Positions 34,891-43,842 of a stretch of 64,000 bases of DNA are shown here, in pieces; the stretch's first letter is position 1, and the number at the start of each line of letters is the position of its first letter. The notes beneath the pieces are model-generated. The model was not told the origin of the DNA. It searched no databases and worked only from the letters and a program-made list of their open reading frames with translations. This DNA is from Bacillus sp. Y1 (GTDB lineage: Bacteria; Bacillota; Bacilli; Bacillales; Cytobacillaceae). The position numbers and the translations under genes are program-made. The stretch is taken from the NCBI RefSeq assembly GCF_003586445.1, contig NZ_CP030028.1:1502501-1566500 (forward strand). The letters are read 5' to 3'.

Positions 34891-34939
34891 ATGTGAAGAA
34901 GACAAGAAACATTTGAAGCTCAAGGAAACTTGGACTTCA
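34877..34939 (+). other. Two hairpins in the ylbN-rpmF junction
   Basis: CTTCTTCACA (34877-34886) pairs with TGTGAAGAAG (34892-34901) across the ylbN stop. Then TGAAGCTCAAG (34914-34924) pairs with CTTGGACTTCA (34929-34939) around a GAAA tetraloop, with one mismatch and one G-U. Neither has a T run. Confidence 0.6.
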
Positions 34940-34974
34940 TAACTTTCTTAATACTCTTTAAGGAGGTGGGAAGA

Positions 34975-35148
34975 ATGGCTGTACCTTTTAGAAGAACATC
35001 TAAAACTGCGAAAAGAAAGCGTCGTACTCACTTTAAACTACAAGTACCTGGTATGGTAGCATGCCCAAACTGTGGTGAAATGAAACTTGCTCACCGTGTA
35101 TGTAAAGCTTGTGGAACATACAAAGGAAAAGAAGTTGTAAACGACTAA
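34975..35148 (+). CDS. rpmF: Ribosomal protein bL32
   Basis: The 57-residue protein begins [19 protein letters not shown], diagnostic of bL32. A four-cysteine zinc ribbon is intact (CPNC and CKAC), so this is the zinc-binding form. The ATG at 34975 follows AAGGAGGTGGG; the longer frame from 34930 is excluded. It lies behind ylbN in the conserved yceD-rpmF operon. Confidence 0.98.
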   Translation: MAVPFRRTSKTAKRKRRTHFKLQVPGMVACPNCGEMKLAHRVCKACGTYKGKEVVND

Positions 35149-35160
35149 TTTGAATGGCGT

Positions 35161-35192
35161 AAGCGTCTTACTTAATAGTAAGGCGCTTTTTG
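35161..35192 (+). terminator. Terminator of ylbN-rpmF
   Basis: A 12-bp stem (35161-35172 with 35177-35188, one G-U) is followed by TTTT. Confidence 0.9.
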
Positions 35193-35235
35193 CATTTTTG
35201 TATTATATACACTTTTATCTGCAGGAGGGATTCCT

Positions 35236-35994
35236 TTGGCTTACGAGATTATAGAATTAGAGGAAGGCTTTTTACAATTTGTTATCAAGCGACATGAAAG
35301 AAGAAATGCAATAAATTTTGAAGTGATGGATGGTCTTCAAACAGCCATTGATACAGTGAAGAAATCCAAGCATTTAGGACTGGTTATAACAGGTGAAGGA
35401 GATAAAGCCTTTTGTTCTGGTGGAGATTTGTCTGTTTTCCATAAATTAAAGACAGAGGAAGAAGCATACGCGATGCTCTCTAGAATGGCAAAAATTCTAT
35501 TTGAATTATTTATGCTTCCAAAGCCGACTATTGCTTTGTTAAACGGAATAGCGATTGGTGGAGGTTGTGAAATAGCAGCGGCATGTGATTTCCGATTTGC
35601 TCATTCCAGTGTTACAGCTGGATTTGTACAAGGAAATCTAGCCATTACAACTGGATGGGGTGGGGGAACGATGCTCTTTGAGAGAATATCTTCTAGTCAA
35701 GCTCTATCAATGCTTATGAAAGCAAAAATATACGAAGCTCCCGAGTTAAAAGAAATGGGTTTTGTGGATTTTATGTATGAAGGCAGTCATTCAGAAGGCT
35801 TACGGGCAGGATTAGAGACGATGTCTTCCATAGAGAACGATGTGCTTCAAGCTTATAAGCAAATCGTTCTTAGTAGAAGAGATCCACTTAGATTGCAGGA
35901 GCAAGTGATAAGGGAAGTTCGTCAATGTTCCATTTTATGGGAAAAAGAAGCCCACCATGAGAAGGTGAACCGTTTCATTAACAGAAAAAAATAG
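35236..35994 (+). CDS. Enoyl-CoA hydratase/isomerase family protein
   Basis: The protein has 252 residues with the crotonase fold. The oxyanion-hole segments GEGDKAFCSGGDLSVF (about 53-68) and LNGIAIGGGCEIAAACDFRFA (about 97-117) are clear. The position usually holding the second catalytic Glu falls in the ITTGWGGGTMLFERI block and is not a plain match, so the reaction could be hydration, isomerisation or hydrolysis (3-hydroxyisobutyryl-CoA type). TTG 35236 follows GCAGGAGGG. It stands alone after the rpmF terminator. B. subtilis lacks a gene here. Confidence 0.82.
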   Translation: MAYEIIELEEGFLQFVIKRHERRNAINFEVMDGLQTAIDTVKKSKHLGLVITGEGDKAFCSGGDLSVFHKLKTEEEAYAMLSRMAKILFELFMLPKPTIALLNGIAIGGGCEIAAACDFRFAHSSVTAGFVQGNLAITTGWGGGTMLFERISSSQALSMLMKAKIYEAPELKEMGFVDFMYEGSHSEGLRAGLETMSSIENDVLQAYKQIVLSRRDPLRLQEQVIREVRQCSILWEKEAHHEKVNRFINRKK

Positions 35995-36111
35995 TAATAT
36001 AAACATTTTTACATTTAAAAGAGAATTTGTTACGAAACCTCTTACAATATCAGTCTATCTTTCCTAGTAGAAGCATATGAATGAATAAAAAACACTAGGA
36101 GGGATTTGACA

Positions 36112-36690
36112 ATGCCAACAAATCGTCAAGATGCTTGGTCACAAGATGAAGATTTGCTACTTGCTGAAGTAGTTTTACGTAATATTAGAGAAGGTGGAAC
36201 ACAACTGCAAGCATTCGAGGAAGTAGGAAAACAGCTTTCAAGAACCGCTGCTGCTTGTGGATTCAGATGGAATTCATACGTACGTAAGCAATACAAATCT
36301 GGAATTGAAATAGCAAAAAAACAGAGAAAAGAACTAAAGAAGAATGCTATTGCACCAAGTGAGTTTGAGGAGTTGGAAGAAAGTGCTTTAACTGAGCAAC
36401 CTGCAGTCGAAGTACCGCAGACTCGCACCTATCAAATAGAATTCAATGATCTTGTTACTTTCTTAAAGGAACTGTACGAAAAAGCAGATTCAAGTCAAAG
36501 GGAAGAACATGAGAACTATAAAAAGCACATTCAAGAATTAGAAAAACAGCTTTATTATTTAGCAGCAGAAAATGAGAAGCTTGAAAAGGAACTAAAGATA
36601 ATGGAGCAAGATTATAAAGCGCTTATAGATATTATGGAGAGAGCTAGAAAGATGGTTGTTTTACACGAAGAAGATCGACAGAAAAAATAA
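36112..36690 (+). CDS. ylbO: RsfA-family sporulation transcription regulator YlbO
   Basis: The protein has 192 residues. The N-terminal Myb/SANT-like DNA-binding region ([20 protein letters not shown], then [18 protein letters not shown]) is the RsfA/YlbO signature. A lysine-rich linker is followed by a coiled coil (about 130-185, heptad-rich [18 protein letters not shown]). RsfA fine-tunes forespore sigma-F targets; YlbO is its mother-cell paralogue in B. subtilis. ATG 36112, 8 bases after AGGAGGG, is preferred to the in-frame TTG at 36106. Confidence 0.9.
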   Translation: MPTNRQDAWSQDEDLLLAEVVLRNIREGGTQLQAFEEVGKQLSRTAAACGFRWNSYVRKQYKSGIEIAKKQRKELKKNAIAPSEFEELEESALTEQPAVEVPQTRTYQIEFNDLVTFLKELYEKADSSQREEHENYKKHIQELEKQLYYLAAENEKLEKELKIMEQDYKALIDIMERARKMVVLHEEDRQKK

Positions 36691-36691
36691 T

Positions 36692-36736
36692 GAACAAACA
36701 GATAAAGCGGACAAATGTCCGCTTTTCTATTTGTTC
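36692..36736. terminator. Bidirectional terminator between ylbO and ylbP
   Basis: A core stem AAAGCGGAC/GTCCGCTTT (36704-36712 with 36717-36725) sits inside outer arms GAACAAA/TTTGTTC. Confidence 0.88.
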
Positions 36737-36737
36737 A

Positions 36738-37205
36738 CTATTCTTCCATTTCCAAATCGCTTGACCAGATTAATGGATTTTCTCCAAAGTCCCGTCCGAG
36801 ATCGTATTCAACGGGTTGGAAGCCCATATGAATCCAAAAGTCTCTTGAATTTACTCTCGGGTTTGTCTTAATCGGAAGACCGATATTCTTCGCAAATGCT
36901 ACTAAGGCAGAACCGTAGCCTTTGTGCTGGTAATCTGGTAGAACTTCAAGCTTCCAAAGCTCTAAATAGTCACACGGTGGTTCAAAGTAGCGGTTGTATT
37001 TAGCGTCCACTTGATACAAGCTCATTCGTGCAACAAGCTTATCTCCAAAATAAATTCCGTAAAAAGGAGATTCACTATCGTTCTCTATAATATTTGCCTC
37101 TAAATCCTCTACCATCGAGAGCTCTTGTAATCCATATTCTTTAAACTTTTTAAACTCTTCTAGCGTTTTGTAATTAACTTTTAGTTTTTCAACCTTGTAC
37201 CCCAT
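36738..37205 (-). CDS. ylbP: GNAT N-acetyltransferase YlbP
   Basis: The protein has 155 residues. The acetyl-CoA binding loop is LEVLPDYQHKGYGSALVAFA (about 92-111), preceded by the DYLELWKLEV strand. The C-terminal FWIHMGFQPVEYD block is typical of YlbP. The acceptor is unknown. It starts at ATG behind AAGGGGGAAGG. It is convergent with ylbO. Confidence 0.9.
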   Translation of the reverse strand: MGYKVEKLKVNYKTLEEFKKFKEYGLQELSMVEDLEANIIENDSESPFYGIYFGDKLVARMSLYQVDAKYNRYFEPPCDYLELWKLEVLPDYQHKGYGSALVAFAKNIGLPIKTNPRVNSRDFWIHMGFQPVEYDLGRDFGENPLIWSSDLEMEE

Positions 37206-37360
37206 ATACCTTCCCCCTTGTCTTGTTGCAGTGAAATTCTTTTATTTTGTATAAGTTTATTTCCCCTTGAATAAACATGAATGGAATCTTCACTACTGCA
37301 TATGAACTAGAATTGCTTTAATTATATAACAAATTAACAAAAAATTCTGCTTTATATTCA

Positions 37361-37374
37361 GGAAAACGCTTTCA
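37361..37374. promoter_or_regulatory. CcpA cre-like site upstream of the acyl-CoA carboxylase operon
   Basis: GGAAAACGCTTTCA differs from the palindromic cre TGAAAGCGCTTTCA at the first and sixth bases, and the central CG is intact. It lies 71 bases before the biotin carboxylase start, within a 236-base intergenic region otherwise without genes. Confidence 0.5.
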
Positions 37375-37444
37375 AAATTAGAAGGATATTGGCATGCTTA
37401 TGAAGAAATGATTTTAGATGCTTCAATTAGAAAGGGGAACAATG

Positions 37445-38779
37445 ATGCAAAAGATTCTAATTGCTAATCGGGGAGAGATAGCTTCAAGAATTATTAAAAC
37501 ATGCAGCAAAATGGGTATACAAACCATTGCTATTTATTCAGACGCGGACAAGGATTTACCTTTTGTATCCGAGGCAACAACCTCCTATCGAATCGGTGAA
37601 GCTCCTGTCGGAAAGTCATATATGAATCAAAAAGTAATATTAGAGATAGCTAAAAAAGAAAAGGTAGACGCTGTTCATCCTGGGTATGGATTCTTATCTG
37701 AAAATGCTAGCTTTGCCGAAGAAATTAGAAAACAGGGTATTATTTTTATTGGACCGAATTCTAAAACCATACAAATGATGGGAGATAAAATCATTTCACG
37801 TGAAAAGATGTTGGAAGCAGGCATTCCAGTTGTACCTGGCAGTAATGAAGAACTTACGACAGAAGAAGAGGCAGTAGCAGCAGCAAATTCCATAGGTTAC
37901 CCTGTGATTTTAAAAGCAAGTGGAGGTGGTGGTGGGATCGGAATGATTCGGTGCGAGGATGAAAAAACTCTACGTAAAAACCTAGAAACTACCAAAAAAA
38001 GAGCAAAAACTTATTTTGCAAATGAGAAAGTATATATTGAAAAGTACATACAATATGCACGCCATATAGAAGTCCAAATCTTTGGTGATACGCTTGGGAA
38101 CATCGTTCATTTATTCGAAAGGGATTGTTCGATCCAGCGTCGCCATCAAAAGGTTGTAGAAGAATCACCTTCTCCATTTTTATCAAAGGGTGCTAAAGAG
38201 AAATTGCTTCAGGCGGCTGTCCGGGCAGCAAAAGCAGTAGGGTATGAGAATGCCGGAACAGTAGAATTTATCGTCGATGAGGAAGAGAATTTTTATTTCC
38301 TTGAGATGAATACGAGATTACAAGTAGAACATCCGGTTACAGAAGCGATTACTGGCATAGATCTTGTTGAATGGCAAATTCTTGTGGCGAGGGGAGAAAC
38401 ATTGCCGTATAAGCAGGAGGAGCTGGAATCAAAAGGGCATGCCATTGAGTTTCGATTATATGCAGAAGATCCTGTGACCTTTATGCCTTCACCGGGGCGT
38501 ATTGAGGTATTGGATTGGGGGAAGGGTGATACGAGAGTGGACTTTGGATATAAAGAGGGTGTAGCGGTAACGCCTTTTTATGATCCGATGATCGCGAAAT
38601 GTATTGTTCATGGAGAAAATAGAGATGAGGCTATTGAGAAAGCATCTGTTTTTTTTAACCAACTTCAATTAGAAGGAATAAAAACCAATGCTCCATTATT
38701 TAAGCATATATTAAACGACACGGACTTTAAGACCGGCAAGTATTTTACTAACTACTTATCAGTAAAAAGATTTAACTAA
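37445..38779 (+). CDS. Biotin carboxylase subunit of an acyl-CoA carboxylase
   Basis: The protein has 444 residues and is a stand-alone biotin carboxylase. MQKILIANRGEIASR opens the preATP-grasp domain, ASGGGGGIGM is the ATP-grasp glycine loop, and ERDCSIQRRHQKVVEESP and EMNTRLQVEHPVTE carry the catalytic residues. It carboxylates the biotin of the adjacent carrier. ATG 37445 is better spaced from AAAGGGG than ATG 37442. Together with the next two genes it forms a three-subunit enzyme like the B. subtilis yng set, distinct from the essential accBC operon, which is elsewhere. Confidence 0.92.
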   Translation: MQKILIANRGEIASRIIKTCSKMGIQTIAIYSDADKDLPFVSEATTSYRIGEAPVGKSYMNQKVILEIAKKEKVDAVHPGYGFLSENASFAEEIRKQGIIFIGPNSKTIQMMGDKIISREKMLEAGIPVVPGSNEELTTEEEAVAAANSIGYPVILKASGGGGGIGMIRCEDEKTLRKNLETTKKRAKTYFANEKVYIEKYIQYARHIEVQIFGDTLGNIVHLFERDCSIQRRHQKVVEESPSPFLSKGAKEKLLQAAVRAAKAVGYENAGTVEFIVDEEENFYFLEMNTRLQVEHPVTEAITGIDLVEWQILVARGETLPYKQEELESKGHAIEFRLYAEDPVTFMPSPGRIEVLDWGKGDTRVDFGYKEGVAVTPFYDPMIAKCIVHGENRDEAIEKASVFFNQLQLEGIKTNAPLFKHILNDTDFKTGKYFTNYLSVKRFN

Positions 38780-38794
38780 CAAGGGGGAGTTTTT

Positions 38795-39007
38795 ATGTTA
38801 CAAATTACTTCAACAATGGCTGGGACAATTCTTCAAATCAACATATCAGTTGGTGATCAAGTAGAAAACAATCAAGAAATTGCAATCCTTGAATCAATGA
38901 AAATGGAAATTCCTTTGGAAAGTCAAGAAGCAGGAAGAGTGAAGGAGATAAAGGTTGCTGAGGGTGATTTTGTTAATGAAGGGGACGTATTAATCGTACT
39001 GGAATAA
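38795..39007 (+). CDS. Stand-alone biotinyl carrier protein, 70 aa
   Basis: The 70-residue protein is only a biotinyl domain. The ESMKME motif places the biotin acceptor at Lys36. It lacks the N-terminal extension of AccB, so it resembles the short carriers of acyl-CoA carboxylases such as YngHB. It starts at ATG after AAGGGGGAG, 15 bases after the carboxylase. It carries carboxybiotin between the neighbouring subunits. Confidence 0.93.
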   Translation: MLQITSTMAGTILQINISVGDQVENNQEIAILESMKMEIPLESQEAGRVKEIKVAEGDFVNEGDVLIVLE

Positions 39008-39044
39008 AGGGACTATTCCATTAACCGGCCGAGGAGGGAGAAAG

Positions 39045-40580
39045 ATGGAGAAGCATTTTTCGGAACAATTAGGAGAAAGAATTAGGAAGATTGAAGAAGG
39101 TGGTCACAAGAAATATCATGAGAAACTTGAGGAACAAAAAAAGCTTTTTGTCAGAAAAAGATTAGAGCTTTTATTCGATGATGGCATTTATGAGGAGGAT
39201 GGAAAGTTTGCCAATTGTCAAAAAGAGGAACTTCCAGCAGATGGTGTCATTACAGCTTTAGGGAAGATTAAGGGGCGGACGGTTTGTGTCATGGCCAATG
39301 ACTCCACGGTGAAAGCTGGTTCATGGGGAGCTAGAACGGTAGAAAAGATTATAAGAATTCAGGAAGTGGCTGAGAAATTAAAGGTTCCACTTTTGTACTT
39401 GGTCGATTCAGCAGGGGCTCGGATTACTGATCAACTTGACATGTTTCCAAATCGTCGGGGTGCAGGGAAAATATTTCATAATCAAGTAAAACTATCAGGG
39501 ATGATCCCTCAAATTTGTATTTTGTTTGGTCCATCTGCAGCAGGTGGAGCTTATATTCCTGCGTTTTGTGATATTGTGATTATGGTCGATGGAAATGCCT
39601 CGATGTACCTTGGGTCACCACGTATGGCAGAAAAGGTTATTGGCGAAAAGGTTACATTAGAGGAGATGGGTGGAGCAAGGATGCATTGTTCAGTCAGCGG
39701 CTGTGGGGATATACTTGCTCAAAGTGAAGAGGATGCAATTGAAAAGGCTATTACCTATTTACAATACTTCCCGCAAAACTATCAGGTAAGGCCAAGCATA
39801 ATCAAAGCCGTGGATGCAAAATTTGAAAAGCATCTGGAGGAGATCATACCCTCAAATCAAAATGCACCATTTAATATGTATGACTGTATCAATACATTGG
39901 TGGATGAGGGAAGCTTCTTTGAAATAAAAAAGCTGTTTGCAAGAGAACTTATTACCGGATTGGCAAGGATGAATGGTAGGGTTATAGGTATAATAGCCAA
40001 TCAGCCAAAGGTAAAGGGTGGCGTCTTGTTTATTGATTCAGCTGATAAGGGAGCAAAGTTCATTCAATTATGCGACGCATTTCATATCCCGTTATTATTT
40101 TTAGCTGATGTTCCTGGCTTTATGATTGGTACAAAAGTAGAAAGGGCTGGAATTATTCGTCACGGCGCAAAATTAATTGCCGCAATGAGTTCAGCTACTG
40201 TTCCAAAAATCTCCGTCATAGTTAGGAAAGCATATGGTGCTGGATTATACGCGATGGCTGGTCCCGCATTTGAACCTGATTATTGTGTTGCGTTGCCAAC
40301 AGCTCAAATTGCCGTCATGGGTCCGGAGGCTGCGGTAAACGCAGTGTACTCGAATAAAATTAATGAAATCTCTGATCCTAAGGAGCGGTTAGCCTTTGTG
40401 AAAGAGAAACATGAGGAATATAAAGAGCATATTGATATTTATAAATTAGCTTCCGAATTAATCGTGGACGACGTTGTAGGAGCGAATGATTTACGCCAGG
40501 TGTTGATTCAAAGATTTTCTATATATGAAACAAAGGATGTTGTATTTAGTACGAGAAAGCATCCGGTGTATCCTGTGTGA
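39045..40580 (+). CDS. Acyl-CoA carboxylase carboxyltransferase (beta) subunit
   Basis: This 511-residue single-chain carboxyltransferase has two crotonase-like halves. Visible are LVDSAGARITDQLDMFPNRRG in the first half, LFGPSAAGGAYIPAFCD for the carboxybiotin/CoA oxyanion site, and ADVPGFMIGTKVERAGIIRHGAKL in the second. It resembles propionyl-, methylcrotonyl- or glutaconyl-CoA carboxylase beta subunits (YngE/YqjD class); sequence alone does not fix the acyl group. The operon ends in a terminator just after this gene. The cre-like site suggests use in acid or branched-chain catabolism. Confidence 0.92.
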   Translation: MEKHFSEQLGERIRKIEEGGHKKYHEKLEEQKKLFVRKRLELLFDDGIYEEDGKFANCQKEELPADGVITALGKIKGRTVCVMANDSTVKAGSWGARTVEKIIRIQEVAEKLKVPLLYLVDSAGARITDQLDMFPNRRGAGKIFHNQVKLSGMIPQICILFGPSAAGGAYIPAFCDIVIMVDGNASMYLGSPRMAEKVIGEKVTLEEMGGARMHCSVSGCGDILAQSEEDAIEKAITYLQYFPQNYQVRPSIIKAVDAKFEKHLEEIIPSNQNAPFNMYDCINTLVDEGSFFEIKKLFARELITGLARMNGRVIGIIANQPKVKGGVLFIDSADKGAKFIQLCDAFHIPLLFLADVPGFMIGTKVERAGIIRHGAKLIAAMSSATVPKISVIVRKAYGAGLYAMAGPAFEPDYCVALPTAQIAVMGPEAAVNAVYSNKINEISDPKERLAFVKEKHEEYKEHIDIYKLASELIVDDVVGANDLRQVLIQRFSIYETKDVVFSTRKHPVYPV

Positions 40581-40585
40581 GTATA

Positions 40586-40611
40586 GACCTCTCTTCCGGA
40601 GGTCTTTTTTG
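40586..40611 (+). terminator. Terminator of the acyl-CoA carboxylase operon
   Basis: AGACCTC pairs with GAGGTCT around a short loop, followed by TTTTT. Confidence 0.88.
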
Positions 40612-40691
40612 ATACGAATGACCTTTCTAATACCTTCTCTCCGTTTCTTCTGGTAAACTAATAGTAATATTGACGCATCGAGGGAGATAGA

Positions 40692-41594
40692 ATGAAAATT
40701 GCGATCATTGGCGGTGGAGCTGTAGGTCTTTTGTTTTCTTCTTACTTACAAGAAGAAAATGATGTAATCCTTTACACGAGGTCAGAGGATCAGAGTGAAA
40801 GTATTCGTACGAATGGTTTGATAAGGAAAAATGGTGAAGAATCTATCTGCTTGCCAATAAACGTTCGACCGATTAGTCAATGGGACGAAACTGGCATTGA
40901 ACTTGTGATTCTTTGTGTGAAGGAATATATGTTAGAGGAAATAATAAAGGACCTAACTTTTCCTCCCAACTTACCATTATTGTTTGTTCAGAATGGAATG
41001 GGACATTTATCTCTTCTAAAAAAAATAAATGCAAGGTCCCTATTTATAGGTTCCGTTGAGCATGGGGCATTAAGAGAAAATAACCATACGGTGAGTCATA
41101 CAGGCATAGGGGTTACGAAACTAGCGATATTTCGAACGGTTGAAGGAGACCGATGGATTCTTGATGAGCTTATCTTCCAGTCCATAAAGAATTTTCCGGC
41201 TCAATTCGAACAGGAATACATGGTCATGCTAACGAAAAAGCTCGTTGTGAATGCGGTAATAAACCCTTTAACAGCTATATTAGGTGTGACCAATGGAAGT
41301 CTTTTAACAAATAAATACTATCAAATGATATTTGAACAGTTGTTTGATGAGGTTTGTCTTGCACTAAGTTTGGACCGCCTTACATATTATGAAAACCTTG
41401 TACACGTGTGTAAAAATACAGCAAAAAACGAGTCGTCTATGCTTAAGGACGTAAAAAATGATAGAAGAACAGAAATTGATGCCATTCTCGGGTACGTTCT
41501 TGAGGAGGCACAAAGGAAGGAAATAAAAGTGCCGCTCACTTTAACCTTTTATCATTGCATAAAAGGCAAAGAAATAAAGGAGGAGGGGATGTAA
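40692..41594 (+). CDS. panE: Ketopantoate reductase family protein (YlbQ/PanE)
   Basis: The protein has 300 residues. The N-terminal Rossmann motif GGGAVG (residues 7-12), the VILCVKEY strand and LLFVQNGMGH are typical of 2-dehydropantoate 2-reductase, which uses NADPH to make pantoate for coenzyme A. The lysine and asparagine context KKLVVNAVINPLTAIL is the catalytic helix. Its position matches B. subtilis ylbQ, named panE. The DUF3397 gene begins immediately after the stop, so they are coupled. Confidence 0.9.
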   Translation: MKIAIIGGGAVGLLFSSYLQEENDVILYTRSEDQSESIRTNGLIRKNGEESICLPINVRPISQWDETGIELVILCVKEYMLEEIIKDLTFPPNLPLLFVQNGMGHLSLLKKINARSLFIGSVEHGALRENNHTVSHTGIGVTKLAIFRTVEGDRWILDELIFQSIKNFPAQFEQEYMVMLTKKLVVNAVINPLTAILGVTNGSLLTNKYYQMIFEQLFDEVCLALSLDRLTYYENLVHVCKNTAKNESSMLKDVKNDRRTEIDAILGYVLEEAQRKEIKVPLTLTFYHCIKGKEIKEEGM

Positions 41595-41984
41595 ATGGGA
41601 AGCTTTTTTGCTACAGTATTTGCCACATTAGTGACCGTTCCAATTATAGGGTATTTTGTTGTGTTTGTTATTGCTAAACAGATTACAAAGAAACATAGAA
41701 AAGCAGTTCACCTTGCTTTGGATATCACTACAGTACTTTTTATCCTGTCTGTTCATTATCTTATTGTTACAATCTGGGACTTCTCATTATTGTGGCTTAT
41801 TTTTATTTTAATGATTGCCATGGCCATTCTATCTTTACTCCTTCAGTACAAATTAAATGAAGAAGTTGATTTAAAAAAAGTGTTTCGGGGATTTTGGAGG
41901 TTTAATTTCTTATTGTTTTTTTCTGCCTATATCATATTAATATGCGTAGGTATCTTTTTAAGTGTGACAAAATCTATTTCGTGA
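41595..41984 (+). CDS. DUF3397 membrane protein
   Basis: This 129-residue protein has four hydrophobic helices (about 5-26, 40-62, 65-88, 100-124). The pattern and place after panE agree with DUF3397 proteins of Bacillus. It starts with no gap after the panE stop, with GGAGGAGG inside the end of panE. The function is unknown. Confidence 0.8.
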   Translation: MGSFFATVFATLVTVPIIGYFVVFVIAKQITKKHRKAVHLALDITTVLFILSVHYLIVTIWDFSLLWLIFILMIAMAILSLLLQYKLNEEVDLKKVFRGFWRFNFLLFFSAYIILICVGIFLSVTKSIS

Positions 41985-42080
41985 ACGAATGCATGATGAA
42001 AATGCAAAGGTTTTTATTTTCCATAAACACAGTGCTATACTGAAGATTAGAAATACTGTAAAGAGAAAGGAAGTACATAA

Positions 42081-43715
42081 ATGGAGATGGTTAATCTCTT
42101 TCTCCCATCAACGAATCAGTTTGCTACCGATTATAGTACTGGGAATTCATTCATACGTCCGTTATTTCATTATCAATTTCAAGAAACAGAGAGCTATAGG
42201 AAAAGAGTAAAGGATCTAGAAAATATAAGCTTTAAAAGGGAAGAGCTTGCTGACTATATTGGTGAGTACATGAGTAAGTTCCCTAGTTCGAATGAGGTTG
42301 TTGCATCAATTTCTAAACTAAGGAACCCGGATAGCGTGGTGGTCATTGGGGGACAACAAGCAGGTATCTTAACCGGACCTCTATACAGTATACATAAAAT
42401 CCTCTCTATTATTTTATTTGCTAAGAAGCAGGAAGCAGAACTGTCTGTTCCTGTTGTTCCGGTTTTCTGGATAGCAGGTGAGGACCACGACTATGATGAA
42501 GTGAATCATATTTTTGTAGAAAAAGACAATCAACTTGAAAAGTCGATGTACCCGGAGAAGGTTCTTGATAAACGAATGGTTACCAATATTGAGATCAAGA
42601 AGGATGTTTTAAAGAATTGGGTTACTGACATCATCTCCTCCTATGGGGAGACGGAACACACGAAATCCCTGCTTCAATTTGCCGATGCTGCTATTGAAAA
42701 GTCAGTAACGTTTGTCGACTTTTTTGCACAGATTACGATGAGCCTGTTTAAAGATTATGGTTTACTTATCGTTGATTCCGGTGATAAGGGATTAAGAAAG
42801 TTAGAAAAAGAATATTTTATTAATCAAATTAAAAGTACAAAAGAGATCACTGAAAAGGTAAAAAAGAAGCAGCAAGAACTCGAAGAGATAGGAATGACAC
42901 AAACGATTGTGATAAATGATCTTTGTGCAAACCTCTTTTATTACGATGAAGTTTCTCATGAAAGAATTTTATTAGATTATATTCCAGAACAACAACAATT
43001 TGTAGGCGCTTCTGGTTCTGTCTCTTTTTCATACGATGAAATGTTAGAAATTGCTAGTGAGTTTCCTGAACGCTTAAGCAATAATGTCGTGACGAGACCA
43101 CTTATGCAAGAGTGCTTGTTTCCGACATTAGCGTTTATTGCAGGACCAGGAGAGATTGCATACTGGGCTGAATTAAAGGAAGTTTTTGAGCATTTTGATA
43201 TGAAAATGCCTCCGATTGTTCCGCGGCTAAACATTAGTTTGATTGAACGAAATGTGAGCTCCGACATGGAAGAACTAGGGTTAAAGTTAGAAGACGTTCT
43301 AACTGCTGGAACGGGAAAACAAAAGGAATTATTTCTAGATGCCAACCGTGACAGTAGTTTCCAGACATTGTTTGCTGAAACAAAAGACCAGTTAGTCAAA
43401 AACTACCTGGAAATTGAGAGAAAGACAGAGCAACATTATAAGGGCATGCTTCCGTTGTTGAAAAAAAATGAAAGCTTACTTTTAAAGCAAATCGATTTTA
43501 TGGAAAATCGACTTGAACTTGCGTTGCTACAAAAGCATGAAGTGGTTATAGAAAAATATAATCGAATCGAACGTAAACTGAAGCCATCCGGTTCACCTCA
43601 AGAAAGAATCTGGAACCTCTTTTATTTTCTTAACCAGTACGGACTCTCGTTTATCGATGAATTATTAACACAACCGTATTTGTTTGATGGAAGTCACCAA
43701 GTGGTAAAATTATAA
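42081..43715 (+). CDS. bshC: Bacillithiol biosynthesis cysteine-adding enzyme BshC
   Basis: The protein has 544 residues, the family length. The core GGQQAGILTGPLYSIHK (about 91-107), PVFWIAGEDHDYDEVNH and FPTLAFIAGPGEIAYWAEL are diagnostic. It joins cysteine to glucosaminyl-malate in the last step of bacillithiol synthesis, the main low-molecular-weight thiol of Bacillus. A long helical coiled coil is predicted near 440-500. It starts at ATG behind GAAAGGAAG and stands alone before the mraZ promoter, as B. subtilis yllA does. Confidence 0.95.
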   Translation: MEMVNLFLPSTNQFATDYSTGNSFIRPLFHYQFQETESYRKRVKDLENISFKREELADYIGEYMSKFPSSNEVVASISKLRNPDSVVVIGGQQAGILTGPLYSIHKILSIILFAKKQEAELSVPVVPVFWIAGEDHDYDEVNHIFVEKDNQLEKSMYPEKVLDKRMVTNIEIKKDVLKNWVTDIISSYGETEHTKSLLQFADAAIEKSVTFVDFFAQITMSLFKDYGLLIVDSGDKGLRKLEKEYFINQIKSTKEITEKVKKKQQELEEIGMTQTIVINDLCANLFYYDEVSHERILLDYIPEQQQFVGASGSVSFSYDEMLEIASEFPERLSNNVVTRPLMQECLFPTLAFIAGPGEIAYWAELKEVFEHFDMKMPPIVPRLNISLIERNVSSDMEELGLKLEDVLTAGTGKQKELFLDANRDSSFQTLFAETKDQLVKNYLEIERKTEQHYKGMLPLLKKNESLLLKQIDFMENRLELALLQKHEVVIEKYNRIERKLKPSGSPQERIWNLFYFLNQYGLSFIDELLTQPYLFDGSHQVVKL

Positions 43716-43721
43716 ACTAGG

Positions 43722-43753
43722 AAAGACCTTGTCGTTATGATAAGGTCTTTTTT
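43722..43753 (+). terminator. Terminator of bshC
   Basis: AAAGACCTT pairs with AAGGTCTTT over a GTCGTTATGAT loop, followed by T residues that run into the mraZ -35 region. Confidence 0.88.
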
Positions 43754-43780
43754 GTCGGTTTTTATAAATTTTTATATGAT
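43752..43780 (+). promoter_or_regulatory. Sigma-A promoter candidate for the mraZ operon
   Basis: A -35 TTGTCG, a 17-base spacer and a -10 TATGAT (43775-43780) start right at the T run of the bshC terminator. The leader to mraZ would be about 135 bases. Confidence 0.6.
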
Positions 43781-43842
43781 TTTAAAGCTTTTTATAAGAA
43801 AAAGGGGAATCATTCTCATTCTATTTTTGCAGGAAAATAACA

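Noticed and set aside
34914..34939. A transcription terminator between ylbN and rpmF
   Set aside because: The hairpin has no T run, and ylbN-rpmF cotranscription is expected, so I recorded it as structure and not as a terminator.
42977..43399. A 140-codon minus-strand frame inside bshC
   Set aside because: It is antisense to conserved BshC motifs and lacks a ribosome site and any recognisable domain.
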